64,000 nt of DNA from contig JBBQTB010000001.1 in NCBI GenBank assembly GCA_038213375.1, forward strand, positions 157,760 to 221,759. The letters run 5' to 3'. The notes under the pieces are model-generated. The model worked only from the letters and a program-made list of their open reading frames with translations, was not told the DNA's origin and made no database searches. This stretch comes from JAAUTT01 sp038213375. GTDB taxonomy: Bacteria > Bacteroidota > Bacteroidia > Bacteroidales > JAAUTT01. How positions within the stretch are numbered: the first letter of the stretch is position 1; each line of letters begins with the position of its first letter. The position numbers and the translations under genes are program-made. Positions 34,317 to 43,090 of this stretch are shown piece by piece.

Positions 34317-37300
34317 ATGAAGAAAATTACATCACTGTTATTTATACTTTACTTCGTGTTGTCGGCTGTAACTGGGCAAAAATTCACCGGATTTAAAGAT
34401 ACTGCAAATTTTCCTCATGAGCTATCTGATATCCTTGGGTCTGATCTTCAACAGGGAGAAGTGAAACTGATCACCGATTTTTCTTCTTCATGGCAGGGAG
34501 ATATGTTTTCGTTAACTGAAAAATCAGAAATAATGCGTTTAGCAGGGATTATGTACGAACGAAAAGCCAGGAGCAACCAGTTTAAATCCTTTATTTCCGC
34601 TCTGGTTTCTCTGAAGATCAGGGAAAATAATCAGGACAATTACACTCTATGGATGAAGTTTTTGTTGAAATATATTGCTCTAAAACAAACTACAATTACT
34701 AAACTAAACAGCTTTTTTGAAAACACAACTGATTTAAGCCGTGACAATTTTTTATTTAATTCGTCATCCGTTCAATGGAAATATCTGGGTAGCAATTTTA
34801 AATTCAGAATAGAGAACGATATTCTCACAGCAAATTTTGAAAAGGGTAACTTACACTGTTATTCGAAAAGAGATAGCATATTAATTAATGAGACCTCAGG
34901 TATATACAACATCCTCGAGCGGAAATGGAGAGGCAAAGGTGGGCTGGTTACATGGGATAGGGCTGGATTTAATCGACAAGAAGTAAATGTTAGGCTTAAC
35001 AGATATTCAATAGAACTAAACAGATCTGAGTACAAAGCCGATTCGGTGATGTTTACTTATGGTAAATATTTTAGCAACCCGGTAATGGGGCAATTATCTG
35101 ATAAGGTAATGAATGTTTTATCTGCCGAACAAGCCATATATCCCGAATTTATTACTTACAGCAAACGATATTTTTTTAAAAACATATATCCAAACATCGA
35201 TTATGACGGTGGGTTTACCATGAAAGGCGCAAAAATTATCGGATCCGGCATTGAAAACGATTTAGCAAAAATTATTATAAAAAATGGCCCTAAAATACTT
35301 ATGGAGGTTCGATCAAAGTATTTTGTGCTTCGTGCGGACCGGATTAATGGACTAAACTCTTTAATAAAGATATATCTCGAACACGATTCAATTTACCATA
35401 CCGATTTAGCTTTTACTTATTTTGTAAAAACAAAAGAAGTAAATCTGCTTAGAACTGAGGAATATTCGTCTCAAGGTCCATATTACGATACATATCACAA
35501 AATTAATATGGATTTTGAGGAACTTTCGTGGAAAATTGATCAGCCCTTTATCAATCTTGCTATGGCTAAGGGATCTACCAGCGGAAGGGCTCGTTTTGAG
35601 TCGTTGAATTATTTCAATATGGAACAATTCGAAAAGCTGCAAGGTATGAATGATACAAATCCATTGGTTTCAATTCGAAATTATGGCAAGAGATTCAAAA
35701 ATGAAGAATTTCCTGGTGCAGGATTTGCCGATTATTTAGTTCGACAGGTAAACGAAGTTCGACAGTTATTAATGGAAATGGCCAAAAACGGCTTTATTTA
35801 TTATGATAGCCGCACCGATATAGTGAAAATTAAGCAGAGACTTCATGATTATCTTAATTCAAGTTTTGGAAAAACAGATTTTGATGTGATGGATTTTATC
35901 TCAAATACGCAAGCTCCACTCGAAAATGCATCACTTGATATGGCCACCTTCGATCTCAAAATAAACGGCATACCCAAAATTGCGGTGAGCGATTCGCAAA
36001 ACGTTTTTATTTATCCGGCACGGGAACAGATTATTCTTAAGCAAGATCGAAGTTTTCAATTCGACGGTGTTATTGAAGTAGGATTGTTAACATTTTATGG
36101 GAATAATTTCTTTTTCGATTATAAAAACTTCAAATTTAACCTTCAAAATGTCGATTCCGTATCTTTAAAGGTAAAAACCGGTGAAGTTGATAATTTTGGC
36201 CGACCCAAAACCCGACGCGTGAATAACGTTATAGAGCATCTTACCGGCGATTTGCAAATCGATAAACCGGATAATAAATCCGGACGGAAAAATTATCCTG
36301 AATTTCCGCTATTTGCCAGTCGCGAAAACTCTCAAGTTTATTATCAGCGAAAAGATATCGAAAACGGAGTTTATCCTGAAGAAAGTTTTTATTTTGAGGT
36401 GTATCCATTTTTGCTTGACAGCTTGGATAATTTCAAAAAAGAAGGATTACAATTTCCGGGAAAATTTCAATCGGCAGGAATTCTGCCCCCAATGGAACAA
36501 AAACTAACACTTCAACCCGATTATTCGCTTGGTTTCAATTTTAATCCCGGCCCGGATGGAATATCTGTTTACGAAGGAAAAGCTAAACTTTTTGCTAACA
36601 TACAGCTTAGCAATAATGGTTTACGGGCAGATGGAAAACTTGAATATCTAACATCAACCACAACCTCGAAAGATTTCAAGTTATATCCTGATTCGATGAA
36701 TACACAATCTGTTGATTTTACCATAGCAGAGCAAACAGTAGTGACTCAGTTTCCGAATGCCGGATCGAAGGAAAACTATGTGCATTGGCTTCCAAAAGAC
36801 GATATTATGTTCATAAAACAAGTTAAGGAACCATTCCAAATGTTTAATGATCATACAACTCTTGCAGGTAATCTTACTTTGCAACCAAAAGGATTGTCAG
36901 GTAACGGAACAATGAATCTAACAGCGGCCGAACTTCAATCAAAAAATTTTCGTTATCAGGCCAAAATTATTGATGCGGACACTTCCAAATTTCTCTTGAA
37001 ATCGCTTCATAAAGAAGGATATACAGTTCTAACCAACGATAATGTTAATTTACATATCGATTTTGTATCCCAGAAGGGTGAATTTAATTCGAACGATGAT
37101 TACACCAAGGTTGAATTCCCTGAGAATAAATACCTCAGTTATCTCGATTATTTCAAGTGGAATATGACCGATAAAACTCTTGAAATGGGAGCTAAACGAT
37201 TAAGAAACATTCAAGTTTCCGATACTACAAAGACGAAATTCAGAACACAAATCGACGAAAAGTATCGCTTTAAGGAAGAACCAATTGGTCCCCGATTCAT

Positions 37301-39053
37301 ATCTACCCATTATCAGCAGGATTCAATAAATTTTGTGGCACCTTCGGCTATTTACGACTATCAAAACAATCTTATACTTGCCTCAGAGGTTAAACTTATA
37401 AGGGTAGCCGATGCAATCATCTATCCAATGGACGGAAAGGTGACTATTGCCGAAGGTGCCCAAATGAAAACTCTTTTCAAAACCAAAATCGTGGCTAATT
37501 ACATCGATCGTTTTCATACCATTTACGATGCAGATGTAAATATTCAGGGAAGAAATGTATTTACCGGCGTTGGAAAGTACGATTATATCGACGAGACAAC
37601 TAAAGCTCAGGTAATAGATTTAACTGAAATAAAAGTAGATAAGGAATTGCATACCGTGGCTAAAGGTAAAAAACTCGAAACTGATGATTTTACTTTAAGT
37701 CCCAACTTTAGTTTTCAAGGTACTATCAGATTAAATTCCACCAAACAATTGCTTACGTTCGATGGTGGGGCAAATATAAGAACCGATTGCCCAAAACTGA
37801 AACCTTCATGGTTGAAGTTTGAATCGGAAATCGATCCAAAGATTATTTATATTCCAGTTGAAGAGAATCCATTGAATACTAGTAATAATAAAATTTTTGC
37901 AGGTATATTTCTTGCTCCCGATTCTATTCATATTTATCCGGCATTTCTCTCTCCAAGACACGGTTATAACGATCAGTACATCGTAACTTCCAGTGGCTAT
38001 CTTTATTTTAATAAAGATTCGATGAAATATGAAATTGCTTCGAAAGAGAAGTTGTTATATAACGATACTACAGGTAATTATTTGAGTTTACATAAATTCA
38101 ATTGCATTGAATATGGTGAAGGGAAAATCAATCTTGCAGCTGATTTGGGACAGGTAAAGATAAGCAGTTATGGAAATGCTAGTTTTAATCTGATTAATCG
38201 GGAAGTCAATCTTGATATTTTTCTTGGAATCGATTTCTTATTCGATCAGAATGCAATGCACCTTGTTGCAAATAAAATTGATAGTTTTCCAAATTTGAAG
38301 GGTGTAGATATTACCCGAAAAAATTACCTGAAATCGATGAATGAAATTATCGGTAAAAAGAGAAGTCAAAAATATTTGGAGGATGTGTCGGTTTATGGCA
38401 AGCCAAAAGAGTTTCCGGTCGAATTGCAACATACTCTTAACATTACACATTTAAAGCTTAAGTGGAATGACGAAACCAATTCTTATCAATCTTATGGAAA
38501 GATTGGTGTTGGGAATATCCTTAATTACCAGGTTAATAAAGAAGTGGAAGGGTACATCGAAATTGTACGCAAAAGAAGTGGCGACTTGATGGATATTTAT
38601 TTGAAACTCGATGATAAAAACTATTTCTATTTTGGTTACACCCGGGGAACGATGCAAGCATATTCGTCTAATAATGAATTTGTTGATATTTTGAAAAAAT
38701 TATCTCTCAAAGTCAGGAATATGGATACAAAACGCGGACAGACTCCTTATAGTTATATGGTTACATCTGACACAAAATTTGGTGCATTTTTACGAAATTA
38801 CAAGCAACACATGAAAGTCGAATTAAATATTCCGGAAGAAAAACCAATTGATATTCCTGAAGTTTTGCCGCAGGCTCAACCTACAAACCCACCAGGTGAT
38901 CAGCCGGCTGTAACTCCTGCAAATCAGCCATCTCTGCCTGACACATTGCCGGAAAAACAAAAAACTGACGAAAAAATTAAGGCTACACCAAAGGAGGAAA
39001 CACCTGTAATAAAGGATGATAACAAAGAAGGAGAAGTTATTGAAGTGAAATAA
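34317..39053 (+). CDS. Very large exported protein of unknown family
   Basis: A 1578-residue protein that I do not recognise. It has a signal peptide (residues 1-20, ending VTGQ), a helical N-terminal 130 residues, and then a long stretch (about 130-1480) of beta-rich sequence with recurring patterns such as FDGVIEVGLLTFYGNNFFFD, LTLQPKGLSGNGTMNL and FTGVGKYDYID. These resemble stacked beta-strand repeats like those of periplasm-spanning lipid-transfer proteins (AsmA/TamB type), but no motif proves this. The last 75 residues are Pro/Lys/Glu-rich and low complexity. It stands alone between prmA and a convergent phosphodiesterase. Location is probably periplasm or outer membrane. Confidence 0.75.
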   Translation: MKKITSLLFILYFVLSAVTGQKFTGFKDTANFPHELSDILGSDLQQGEVKLITDFSSSWQGDMFSLTEKSEIMRLAGIMYERKARSNQFKSFISALVSLKIRENNQDNYTLWMKFLLKYIALKQTTITKLNSFFENTTDLSRDNFLFNSSSVQWKYLGSNFKFRIENDILTANFEKGNLHCYSKRDSILINETSGIYNILERKWRGKGGLVTWDRAGFNRQEVNVRLNRYSIELNRSEYKADSVMFTYGKYFSNPVMGQLSDKVMNVLSAEQAIYPEFITYSKRYFFKNIYPNIDYDGGFTMKGAKIIGSGIENDLAKIIIKNGPKILMEVRSKYFVLRADRINGLNSLIKIYLEHDSIYHTDLAFTYFVKTKEVNLLRTEEYSSQGPYYDTYHKINMDFEELSWKIDQPFINLAMAKGSTSGRARFESLNYFNMEQFEKLQGMNDTNPLVSIRNYGKRFKNEEFPGAGFADYLVRQVNEVRQLLMEMAKNGFIYYDSRTDIVKIKQRLHDYLNSSFGKTDFDVMDFISNTQAPLENASLDMATFDLKINGIPKIAVSDSQNVFIYPAREQIILKQDRSFQFDGVIEVGLLTFYGNNFFFDYKNFKFNLQNVDSVSLKVKTGEVDNFGRPKTRRVNNVIEHLTGDLQIDKPDNKSGRKNYPEFPLFASRENSQVYYQRKDIENGVYPEESFYFEVYPFLLDSLDNFKKEGLQFPGKFQSAGILPPMEQKLTLQPDYSLGFNFNPGPDGISVYEGKAKLFANIQLSNNGLRADGKLEYLTSTTTSKDFKLYPDSMNTQSVDFTIAEQTVVTQFPNAGSKENYVHWLPKDDIMFIKQVKEPFQMFNDHTTLAGNLTLQPKGLSGNGTMNLTAAELQSKNFRYQAKIIDADTSKFLLKSLHKEGYTVLTNDNVNLHIDFVSQKGEFNSNDDYTKVEFPENKYLSYLDYFKWNMTDKTLEMGAKRLRNIQVSDTTKTKFRTQIDEKYRFKEEPIGPRFISTHYQQDSINFVAPSAIYDYQNNLILASEVKLIRVADAIIYPMDGKVTIAEGAQMKTLFKTKIVANYIDRFHTIYDADVNIQGRNVFTGVGKYDYIDETTKAQVIDLTEIKVDKELHTVAKGKKLETDDFTLSPNFSFQGTIRLNSTKQLLTFDGGANIRTDCPKLKPSWLKFESEIDPKIIYIPVEENPLNTSNNKIFAGIFLAPDSIHIYPAFLSPRHGYNDQYIVTSSGYLYFNKDSMKYEIASKEKLLYNDTTGNYLSLHKFNCIEYGEGKINLAADLGQVKISSYGNASFNLINREVNLDIFLGIDFLFDQNAMHLVANKIDSFPNLKGVDITRKNYLKSMNEIIGKKRSQKYLEDVSVYGKPKEFPVELQHTLNITHLKLKWNDETNSYQSYGKIGVGNILNYQVNKEVEGYIEIVRKRSGDLMDIYLKLDDKNYFYFGYTRGTMQAYSSNNEFVDILKKLSLKVRNMDTKRGQTPYSYMVTSDTKFGAFLRNYKQHMKVELNIPEEKPIDIPEVLPQAQPTNPPGDQPAVTPANQPSLPDTLPEKQKTDEKIKATPKEETPVIKDDNKEGEVIEVK

Positions 39054-39054
39054 T

Positions 39055-39549
39055 TTAACCTCGTGATGATTCCCAAATTTCAAGATTTTTAATAGCGCTG
39101 CCGTCGATTAAAAACCGTACGGCAGTTTTTACATTATGGAAGCCCGAATTGCCTGCAGCTCCCGGATTAATATGCAACAGATTATATTTTTTATCAAATA
39201 TTACTTTCAAAATATGCGAATGTCCGCATATAAATAACCTGGGAGGATTTGACAGCAAAATTGACCGGATAGAAGGTTCGTAATGACCAGGATATCCGCC
39301 AATATGGGTAATGAGAACATCAGTTTGTTCGCAAGCGAAACGTTGTTGAAGAGGATAATTCATTCGCACTTGGTGTCCGTCAATATTGCCAAATACTGCA
39401 CGAAGAGGCTTAAATGCATCAAGATGGTTGGCTGTTTCAATGTTGCCAATATCGCCTGCGTGCCATAATTCGTCGCAGTTTTCGAAAAATGTATATAGTC
39501 TGTCGTCAATATAACCATGTGTGTCCGACAAAAGTCCAATTTGCTTCAT
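39055..39549 (-). CDS. YfcE/MJ0936-type metallophosphoesterase
   Basis: Cytoplasmic phosphodiesterase of 164 residues. All metal motifs of the calcineurin-like fold are present: LSDTHG (D-x-H), WHAGDIGN, FGNIDGH and the late FICGHSH and HINPGAAG. The family cleaves small phosphodiesters; the natural substrate is unknown. The gene ends 2 bp from the stop codon of the convergent 1578-residue protein gene, so the two are packed tail to tail without a visible terminator. Confidence 0.9.
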   Translation of the reverse strand: MKQIGLLSDTHGYIDDRLYTFFENCDELWHAGDIGNIETANHLDAFKPLRAVFGNIDGHQVRMNYPLQQRFACEQTDVLITHIGGYPGHYEPSIRSILLSNPPRLFICGHSHILKVIFDKKYNLLHINPGAAGNSGFHNVKTAVRFLIDGSAIKNLEIWESSRG

Positions 39550-39699
39550 GTAAATTCAGGTTTTCTGTGTTACTTTGCAAAAAAAGGATATAGGATTTAG
39601 GCTTAGGCCAATAGCTTAATACCGTAATGTGAATAAAAGTTTTAAACCTAAAAGTTTGTATCCCGACAACCTAATTTTTTAAACAAAAGTATTGGTTTT

Positions 39700-40398
39700 A
39701 TGCAAATTTTCTATACTCCGGACATTAATGGGATGGAATATTATTTTAACGAGGATGAATCGAAGCACGCCATTCGTGTTTTGCGCTTAAATACCGGCGA
39801 TCCGGTGCATTTAGTGGATGGAAAAGGCAACTTATTTGAAGGTGTTATTGAAGACCCCAAACCGAAAAAGTGTAAAATTCTGGTAACAAATGTTATAAAG
39901 GAATTTGAAAAACGGAATTACCATTTACATATTGCCATTTCACCATTAAAAAACCCCGATCGTTTTGAATGGTTTCTCGAAAAAGCTACAGAAATAGGTA
40001 TTGATGAGATAACACCCATATTGTGCGAGCGAACAGAAAAGAAAAACCTTAACCACGACCGATGCAACCGCATTATCGAATCGGCAATGAAGCAATCATT
40101 AAAAGCCTATCATCCAGTAATGCATTCCATTGTGAAATTGGAGGAATTTATTGGGCAGTCAGGCCATTCAATAAAAATGATCGCCTCTTGTGAAGGCGAT
40201 CGTAAGCTGATAAGGAACTGTTATCAACCAGGTCAGAGAACTACTATATTAGTTGGTCCCGAAGGCGATTTTAGCGAGAATGAAACGACCAAAGCCATAA
40301 ACTCAGGATTTATTCCTGTAACAATGGGATCAAGTAGGTTGAGAACTGAAACTGCCGGTGTTACAGTTTGTCATTCAATAAGTTTTCTAAATCTTTAA
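39700..40398 (+). CDS. rsmE: 16S rRNA m3U1498 methyltransferase
   Basis: SPOUT-class methyltransferase of 232 residues that modifies U1498 of 16S rRNA. The N-terminal PUA-like part has DESKHAIRVLRLNTGDPVHLVDGKG. The catalytic knot carries ERTEKK, IGIDEITPI, VGPEGDFSENE and the terminal LGSSRLRTETAG-type motif (here MGSSRLRTETAG). It overlaps the convergent zinc-ribbon gene by 4 bp. Confidence 0.93.
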   Translation: MQIFYTPDINGMEYYFNEDESKHAIRVLRLNTGDPVHLVDGKGNLFEGVIEDPKPKKCKILVTNVIKEFEKRNYHLHIAISPLKNPDRFEWFLEKATEIGIDEITPILCERTEKKNLNHDRCNRIIESAMKQSLKAYHPVMHSIVKLEEFIGQSGHSIKMIASCEGDRKLIRNCYQPGQRTTILVGPEGDFSENETTKAINSGFIPVTMGSSRLRTETAGVTVCHSISFLNL

Positions 40399-40619
40399 TT
40401 GCCCATAAAGTCAATCACATTCCCGAACTTACTTGACGATACTTTATAAAGTTCGGTGTAAAAGCATTTCTGGCAGGTAATTGTTGTGAATTTTTTGTTT
40501 TCGATATTAAAAACTTTTGCCAAAAAACTGCCCGAAGCATAGAATTGACCTATATCATACTGGCCATGGCCACATTTAGCGCAATTAAATTTGAATTTGT
40601 ATAGATTGTCAGGTTTCAT
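40395..40619 (-). CDS. Small zinc-ribbon protein
   Basis: A 74-residue protein with two Cys pairs: CAKCG near residue 13 and CQKC near 50, fitting a single zinc ribbon of the predicted nucleic-acid-binding COG3478 type. It has no signal peptide. Its 3' end overlaps that of rsmE by 4 bp. The function is unknown. Confidence 0.72.
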   Translation of the reverse strand: MKPDNLYKFKFNCAKCGHGQYDIGQFYASGSFLAKVFNIENKKFTTITCQKCFYTELYKVSSSKFGNVIDFMGN

Positions 40620-40678
40620 GAATGAAATTTTTAATTAGTTCTACTTTATGAAGTAGTTTATGATTGATTTTCAAATTT

Positions 40679-40790
40679 TAAGCCCTGTAAGGGCAAAATA
40701 TATCATCCCAGCCTAAACGAGCTGGGTAAAAGAAACGATAACAAATTTAGGACTGAAAGGTCGAAATATTACGCACTTTCAGTGCTTTTT
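40679..40790. repeat. Cluster of short hairpins (dispersed intergenic repeat)
   Basis: Three small inverted repeats lie in a row: GCCCTGTAAGGGC (40682-40694), CCCAGC..GCTGGG (40707-40726) and GCACTTTCAGTGC (40773-40785), with a GGACTGAAAGGTCGAAATATT stretch between. Modules of this style occur as multi-copy intergenic elements in Bacteroidota, as far as I know. No coding frame is seen in the 40620-40828 gap. Confidence 0.68.
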
Positions 40791-40828
40791 TAAGTTCGTA
40801 AAGTAGAATTATGTTTTGCAATAAAAAA

Positions 40829-41029
40829 TTATTCAACAGATTCATCTTCAGTATTTGTAATGGCATTGTCTTTTTTCATCTTTAAACGACCAACATCCCT
40901 CAGTGCCCTGTCTATAATCCATTCGAGTTGTCCATTAACACTTCGGAATTCATCGGCAGACCATCTTTCAACAGCACTCAGCTTTTCTGGGTCAATTCTT
41001 AAAACAAAAGACTTTTTTTTCGTCATCAT
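40829..41029 (-). CDS. Arc/CopG-like small protein cotranslated with SPFH gene
   Basis: A 66-residue protein beginning MMTKKKSFVLRIDPEKLSAVERWSA; the basic strand followed by helices and the ERWSADEFRSVNGQLEWIIDRAL segment resembles a ribbon-helix-helix (Arc) protein. An upstream in-frame start at 41083 lies inside the SPFH gene; the ATG at 41029 overlaps that gene's TGA stop, giving translational coupling. Similar small proteins commonly follow SPFH genes, so it may be a partner or regulator of that protein. DNA binding is inferred from the fold pattern only. Confidence 0.78.
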   Translation of the reverse strand: MMTKKKSFVLRIDPEKLSAVERWSADEFRSVNGQLEWIIDRALRDVGRLKMKKDNAITNTEDESVE

Positions 41030-41883
41030 CAATGATTTAGAGTACCCGCATTTACAATGGGGCGAGCTGATTCCTCGGAACACAAAACAACTAAAAGATT
41101 ACTAACCATGGAGGCTTTTCGCTCGTCATCCAATTCAACAATTTCTTTTTCACCAAGCTGTTTCAAAGCCATCTCAACCATTCCAACGGCGCCCTCCACA
41201 ATTTTACTTCGGGCAGCAACAATCGCTGTTGCTTGTTGACGACGTAACATAGCTCCAGCTATTTCGGAAGCATAAGCAATATAGTTTATTCTTGCCTCAA
41301 TAACCTGAATACCGGCAATTACAAGTCGTTCTTTCAATTCTTTCTCTAACTGGTGGTTTACTTCATCTCCTCCTGAACGAAGTGTAATTACAGCATCTTC
41401 AACTTCAAAGTTATCATACGGGTAAATTCCCGCCAGTTTACGCAAAGCCGCTTCGCTCTGAACTACTACAAAATGCTCATATTTATCAACTTCAAAGGAA
41501 GCTTTAAAGGTGTCTTCCACTTTCCAAACCAATACAACACCAATCATGATAGGATTTCCGACCTTGTCGTTTACTTTGATTGGTTCGGAATTGAAATTTT
41601 GAGCTCGTAGCGAAATGATATTTTTTGTAAAAAACGGATTAACCCAAAAAAAACCGTTTTCCTTAATCGATCCTTTGTAGGCCCCAAATAATAATAAAAC
41701 ACGCGATTTATTTGGTTGTATTGTAACCATGCCAATGGAGATAACTAGTGCGAATGCACCTAGAATTATGGTTAATACTAACAATCCATTAGTTCCTGTA
41801 ACGATTGCTAATCCAATCATTGCAGCTAGTAAAATTAAAGCTACATAACCTGACATTGGTTGATAAATTTTTTCTGTTTTCAT
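41029..41883 (-). CDS. SPFH (band 7/prohibitin) domain membrane protein
   Basis: A 284-residue protein with two adjacent N-terminal membrane segments (about 12-52, with YVALILLAAMIGLAIVTG and LVLTIILGAFALVISIGMV). An SPFH domain follows (about 60-220: SRVLLLFGAYKGSIKENGFFWVNPF, then IQVIEARINYIAYASEIAGAML). SPFH proteins form large membrane rings that organise lipids and proteases. The C-terminal part is helical. The leader contains three exact-period 11-bp repeats (41898-41930) and a -7 box at 41933-41940. Confidence 0.9.
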   Translation of the reverse strand: MKTEKIYQPMSGYVALILLAAMIGLAIVTGTNGLLVLTIILGAFALVISIGMVTIQPNKSRVLLLFGAYKGSIKENGFFWVNPFFTKNIISLRAQNFNSEPIKVNDKVGNPIMIGVVLVWKVEDTFKASFEVDKYEHFVVVQSEAALRKLAGIYPYDNFEVEDAVITLRSGGDEVNHQLEKELKERLVIAGIQVIEARINYIAYASEIAGAMLRRQQATAIVAARSKIVEGAVGMVEMALKQLGEKEIVELDDERKASMVSNLLVVLCSEESARPIVNAGTLNH

Positions 41884-41897
41884 AGTTTTAGATTTAT

Positions 41898-41930
41898 TAA
41901 AATGATATTGAAATGATATTAAAATGATAT
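41898..41930. repeat. Three 11-bp tandem repeats in the SPFH leader
   Basis: TAAAATGATAT, TGAAATGATAT and TAAAATGATAT follow each other with a period of exactly 11 bp. They lie between the -7 box and the start codon, so in the 5' leader. One-helical-turn phasing is compatible with protein binding, but slippage is another explanation. Confidence 0.85.
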
Positions 41931-41932
41931 CA

Positions 41933-41940
41933 CAAAGATA
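41933..41940 (-). promoter_or_regulatory. -7 promoter box of the SPFH gene
   Basis: On the minus strand this reads TATCTTTG, a perfect TAnnTTTG. The distance to the SPFH start codon is about 50 bp. No convincing -33 TTTG is seen. Confidence 0.55.
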
Positions 41941-41961
41941 TTAAATTGAATAATTAAATCC

Positions 41962-41993
41962 AAAAAAAAGCTACCTTTTTCAAGATAGCTTCT
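41962..41993 (-). terminator. Intrinsic terminator of the sigma factor operon
   Basis: On the minus strand AAGCTATC pairs with GGTAGCTT around a GAAAAA-rich loop, followed by eight Ts. It lies downstream of the small gene at 42054, which suggests that the sigma factor and the small gene are one transcript. Confidence 0.72.
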
Positions 41994-42053
41994 TAACAAA
42001 CCAAATACTAAATGTAAAGTTGCAAGCAGAAATTAACCTCCTCGCTTCGAATT

Positions 42054-42239
42054 CTAAATTCCTTTGATACGATTCAGAGTCTTTTGAACTAATTCCGGTG
42101 AAACTGCAAGTTCAAAATTTGCGAAAAACCCATTAAGAACTTCGTCAAAATCTTCGTTAAATGTATCAATATTAACTATTTGAGAAGAAATTAAACTTCT
42201 ATTGTCGACCAAATAAAAAAGGGTAGAACATTTTTTCAT
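42054..42239 (-). CDS. Small hypothetical protein downstream of ECF sigma factor
   Basis: A 61-residue protein (from ATG 42239) that I do not recognise: MKKCSTLFYLVDNRSLISSQ, then an acidic helical part ending VSPELVQKTLNRIKGI. The frame has normal composition and lies between the sigma factor gene and a terminator on the same strand, which supports it being real. A role as an accessory or antagonist of the sigma factor would be guesswork. Confidence 0.5.
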   Translation of the reverse strand: MKKCSTLFYLVDNRSLISSQIVNIDTFNEDFDEVLNGFFANFELAVSPELVQKTLNRIKGI

Positions 42240-42327
42240 AGGCACTCCAATTATATGTTTTGAAATAAAACGGAGACACCTAAACTAAAATTGTTTTAAA
42301 CAATAAAATAATTTATCAGAAACTTGT

Positions 42328-42918
42328 TTAGCTCACAGATAAATTAATATTGTATTGTTCAATCATCTTTCGCATATTCAAAATAGCATATCTCATTCTC
42401 CCGAGAGCGGTATTAATTGATACATTCGTTTGATCGGCTATCTCTTTGAAACTAAGTCCTCCATAATGACGCAAAAGAATAATTTCTTTTTGATCAGGTG
42501 GCAACTGATCAATCAATTTTCGTACATCACTCATAACCTGATTATTTACGAGTTCCTGTTCAATTGTCGCCTCAGAATACTTTGGAGAATTGAAAATATC
42601 CATTTCAAAATCATCATTGCTACGCATATTGATTTGCTTTTCACGTCTGAAATGGTCAATAATAAGATTATGAGCTATACGCATAATCCATGACAAAAGT
42701 TTGCCATTGTCCTGATACTTGCCTTCCTGTAGGGATTTAATAACTTTCACAAAAGTATCCTGAAAAATGTCTTCAGCGAGATGCTGATTTTTGACAGTAA
42801 GATTAATATATGTGAACAGTTTATTCTTGTAGCGGCAAATTATTGCTTCTATTGCGTCATCTTCGCCAGATATGAACCTTGAAACAAGTTCATTATCGGT
42901 CAACTCTTTCGTTTTCAA
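42328..42918 (-). CDS. ECF-type RNA polymerase sigma factor
   Basis: Sigma-70 family factor of 196 residues with region 2 (IEAIICRYKNKLFTYINLTV, then HLAEDIFQDTFVKVIKSL and WIMRIAHNLIIDHFRR) and region 4 (LIDQLPPDQKEIILLRHYGGLSFKEIADQTNVSINTALGRMRYAI). It starts at TTG 42918, which is supported by a strong ribosome-binding site GGAGG at the right distance. No anti-sigma gene of the FecR or zinc-finger type is adjacent. Such orphan ECF factors close to SigW/RpoE are common in this phylum. It is probably cotranscribed with the small gene at 42054. Confidence 0.9.
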   Translation of the reverse strand: MKTKELTDNELVSRFISGEDDAIEAIICRYKNKLFTYINLTVKNQHLAEDIFQDTFVKVIKSLQEGKYQDNGKLLSWIMRIAHNLIIDHFRREKQINMRSNDDFEMDIFNSPKYSEATIEQELVNNQVMSDVRKLIDQLPPDQKEIILLRHYGGLSFKEIADQTNVSINTALGRMRYAILNMRKMIEQYNINLSVS

Positions 42919-42923
42919 AACTA

Positions 42924-42928
42924 CCTCC
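42924..42928 (-). promoter_or_regulatory. Shine-Dalgarno site of the sigma factor gene
   Basis: GGAGG on the minus strand lies five bases before the TTG at 42918. Such strong sites are rare in this window, and this one decides in favour of a TTG start. Confidence 0.7.
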
Positions 42929-43090
42929 TATGTCAATGAATATTTAGGTAGAGAGATATCGCTAGGCTGTCCTCCGGGTTAAATGGTTAATAAATAATTT
43001 GAGAGTGCAATTAAATGAAAAAATATATGTTATCAAAACAATTACCTTTGCTTTTTTGTTAAATTTTGTTAATCATAAGAATATACACCA

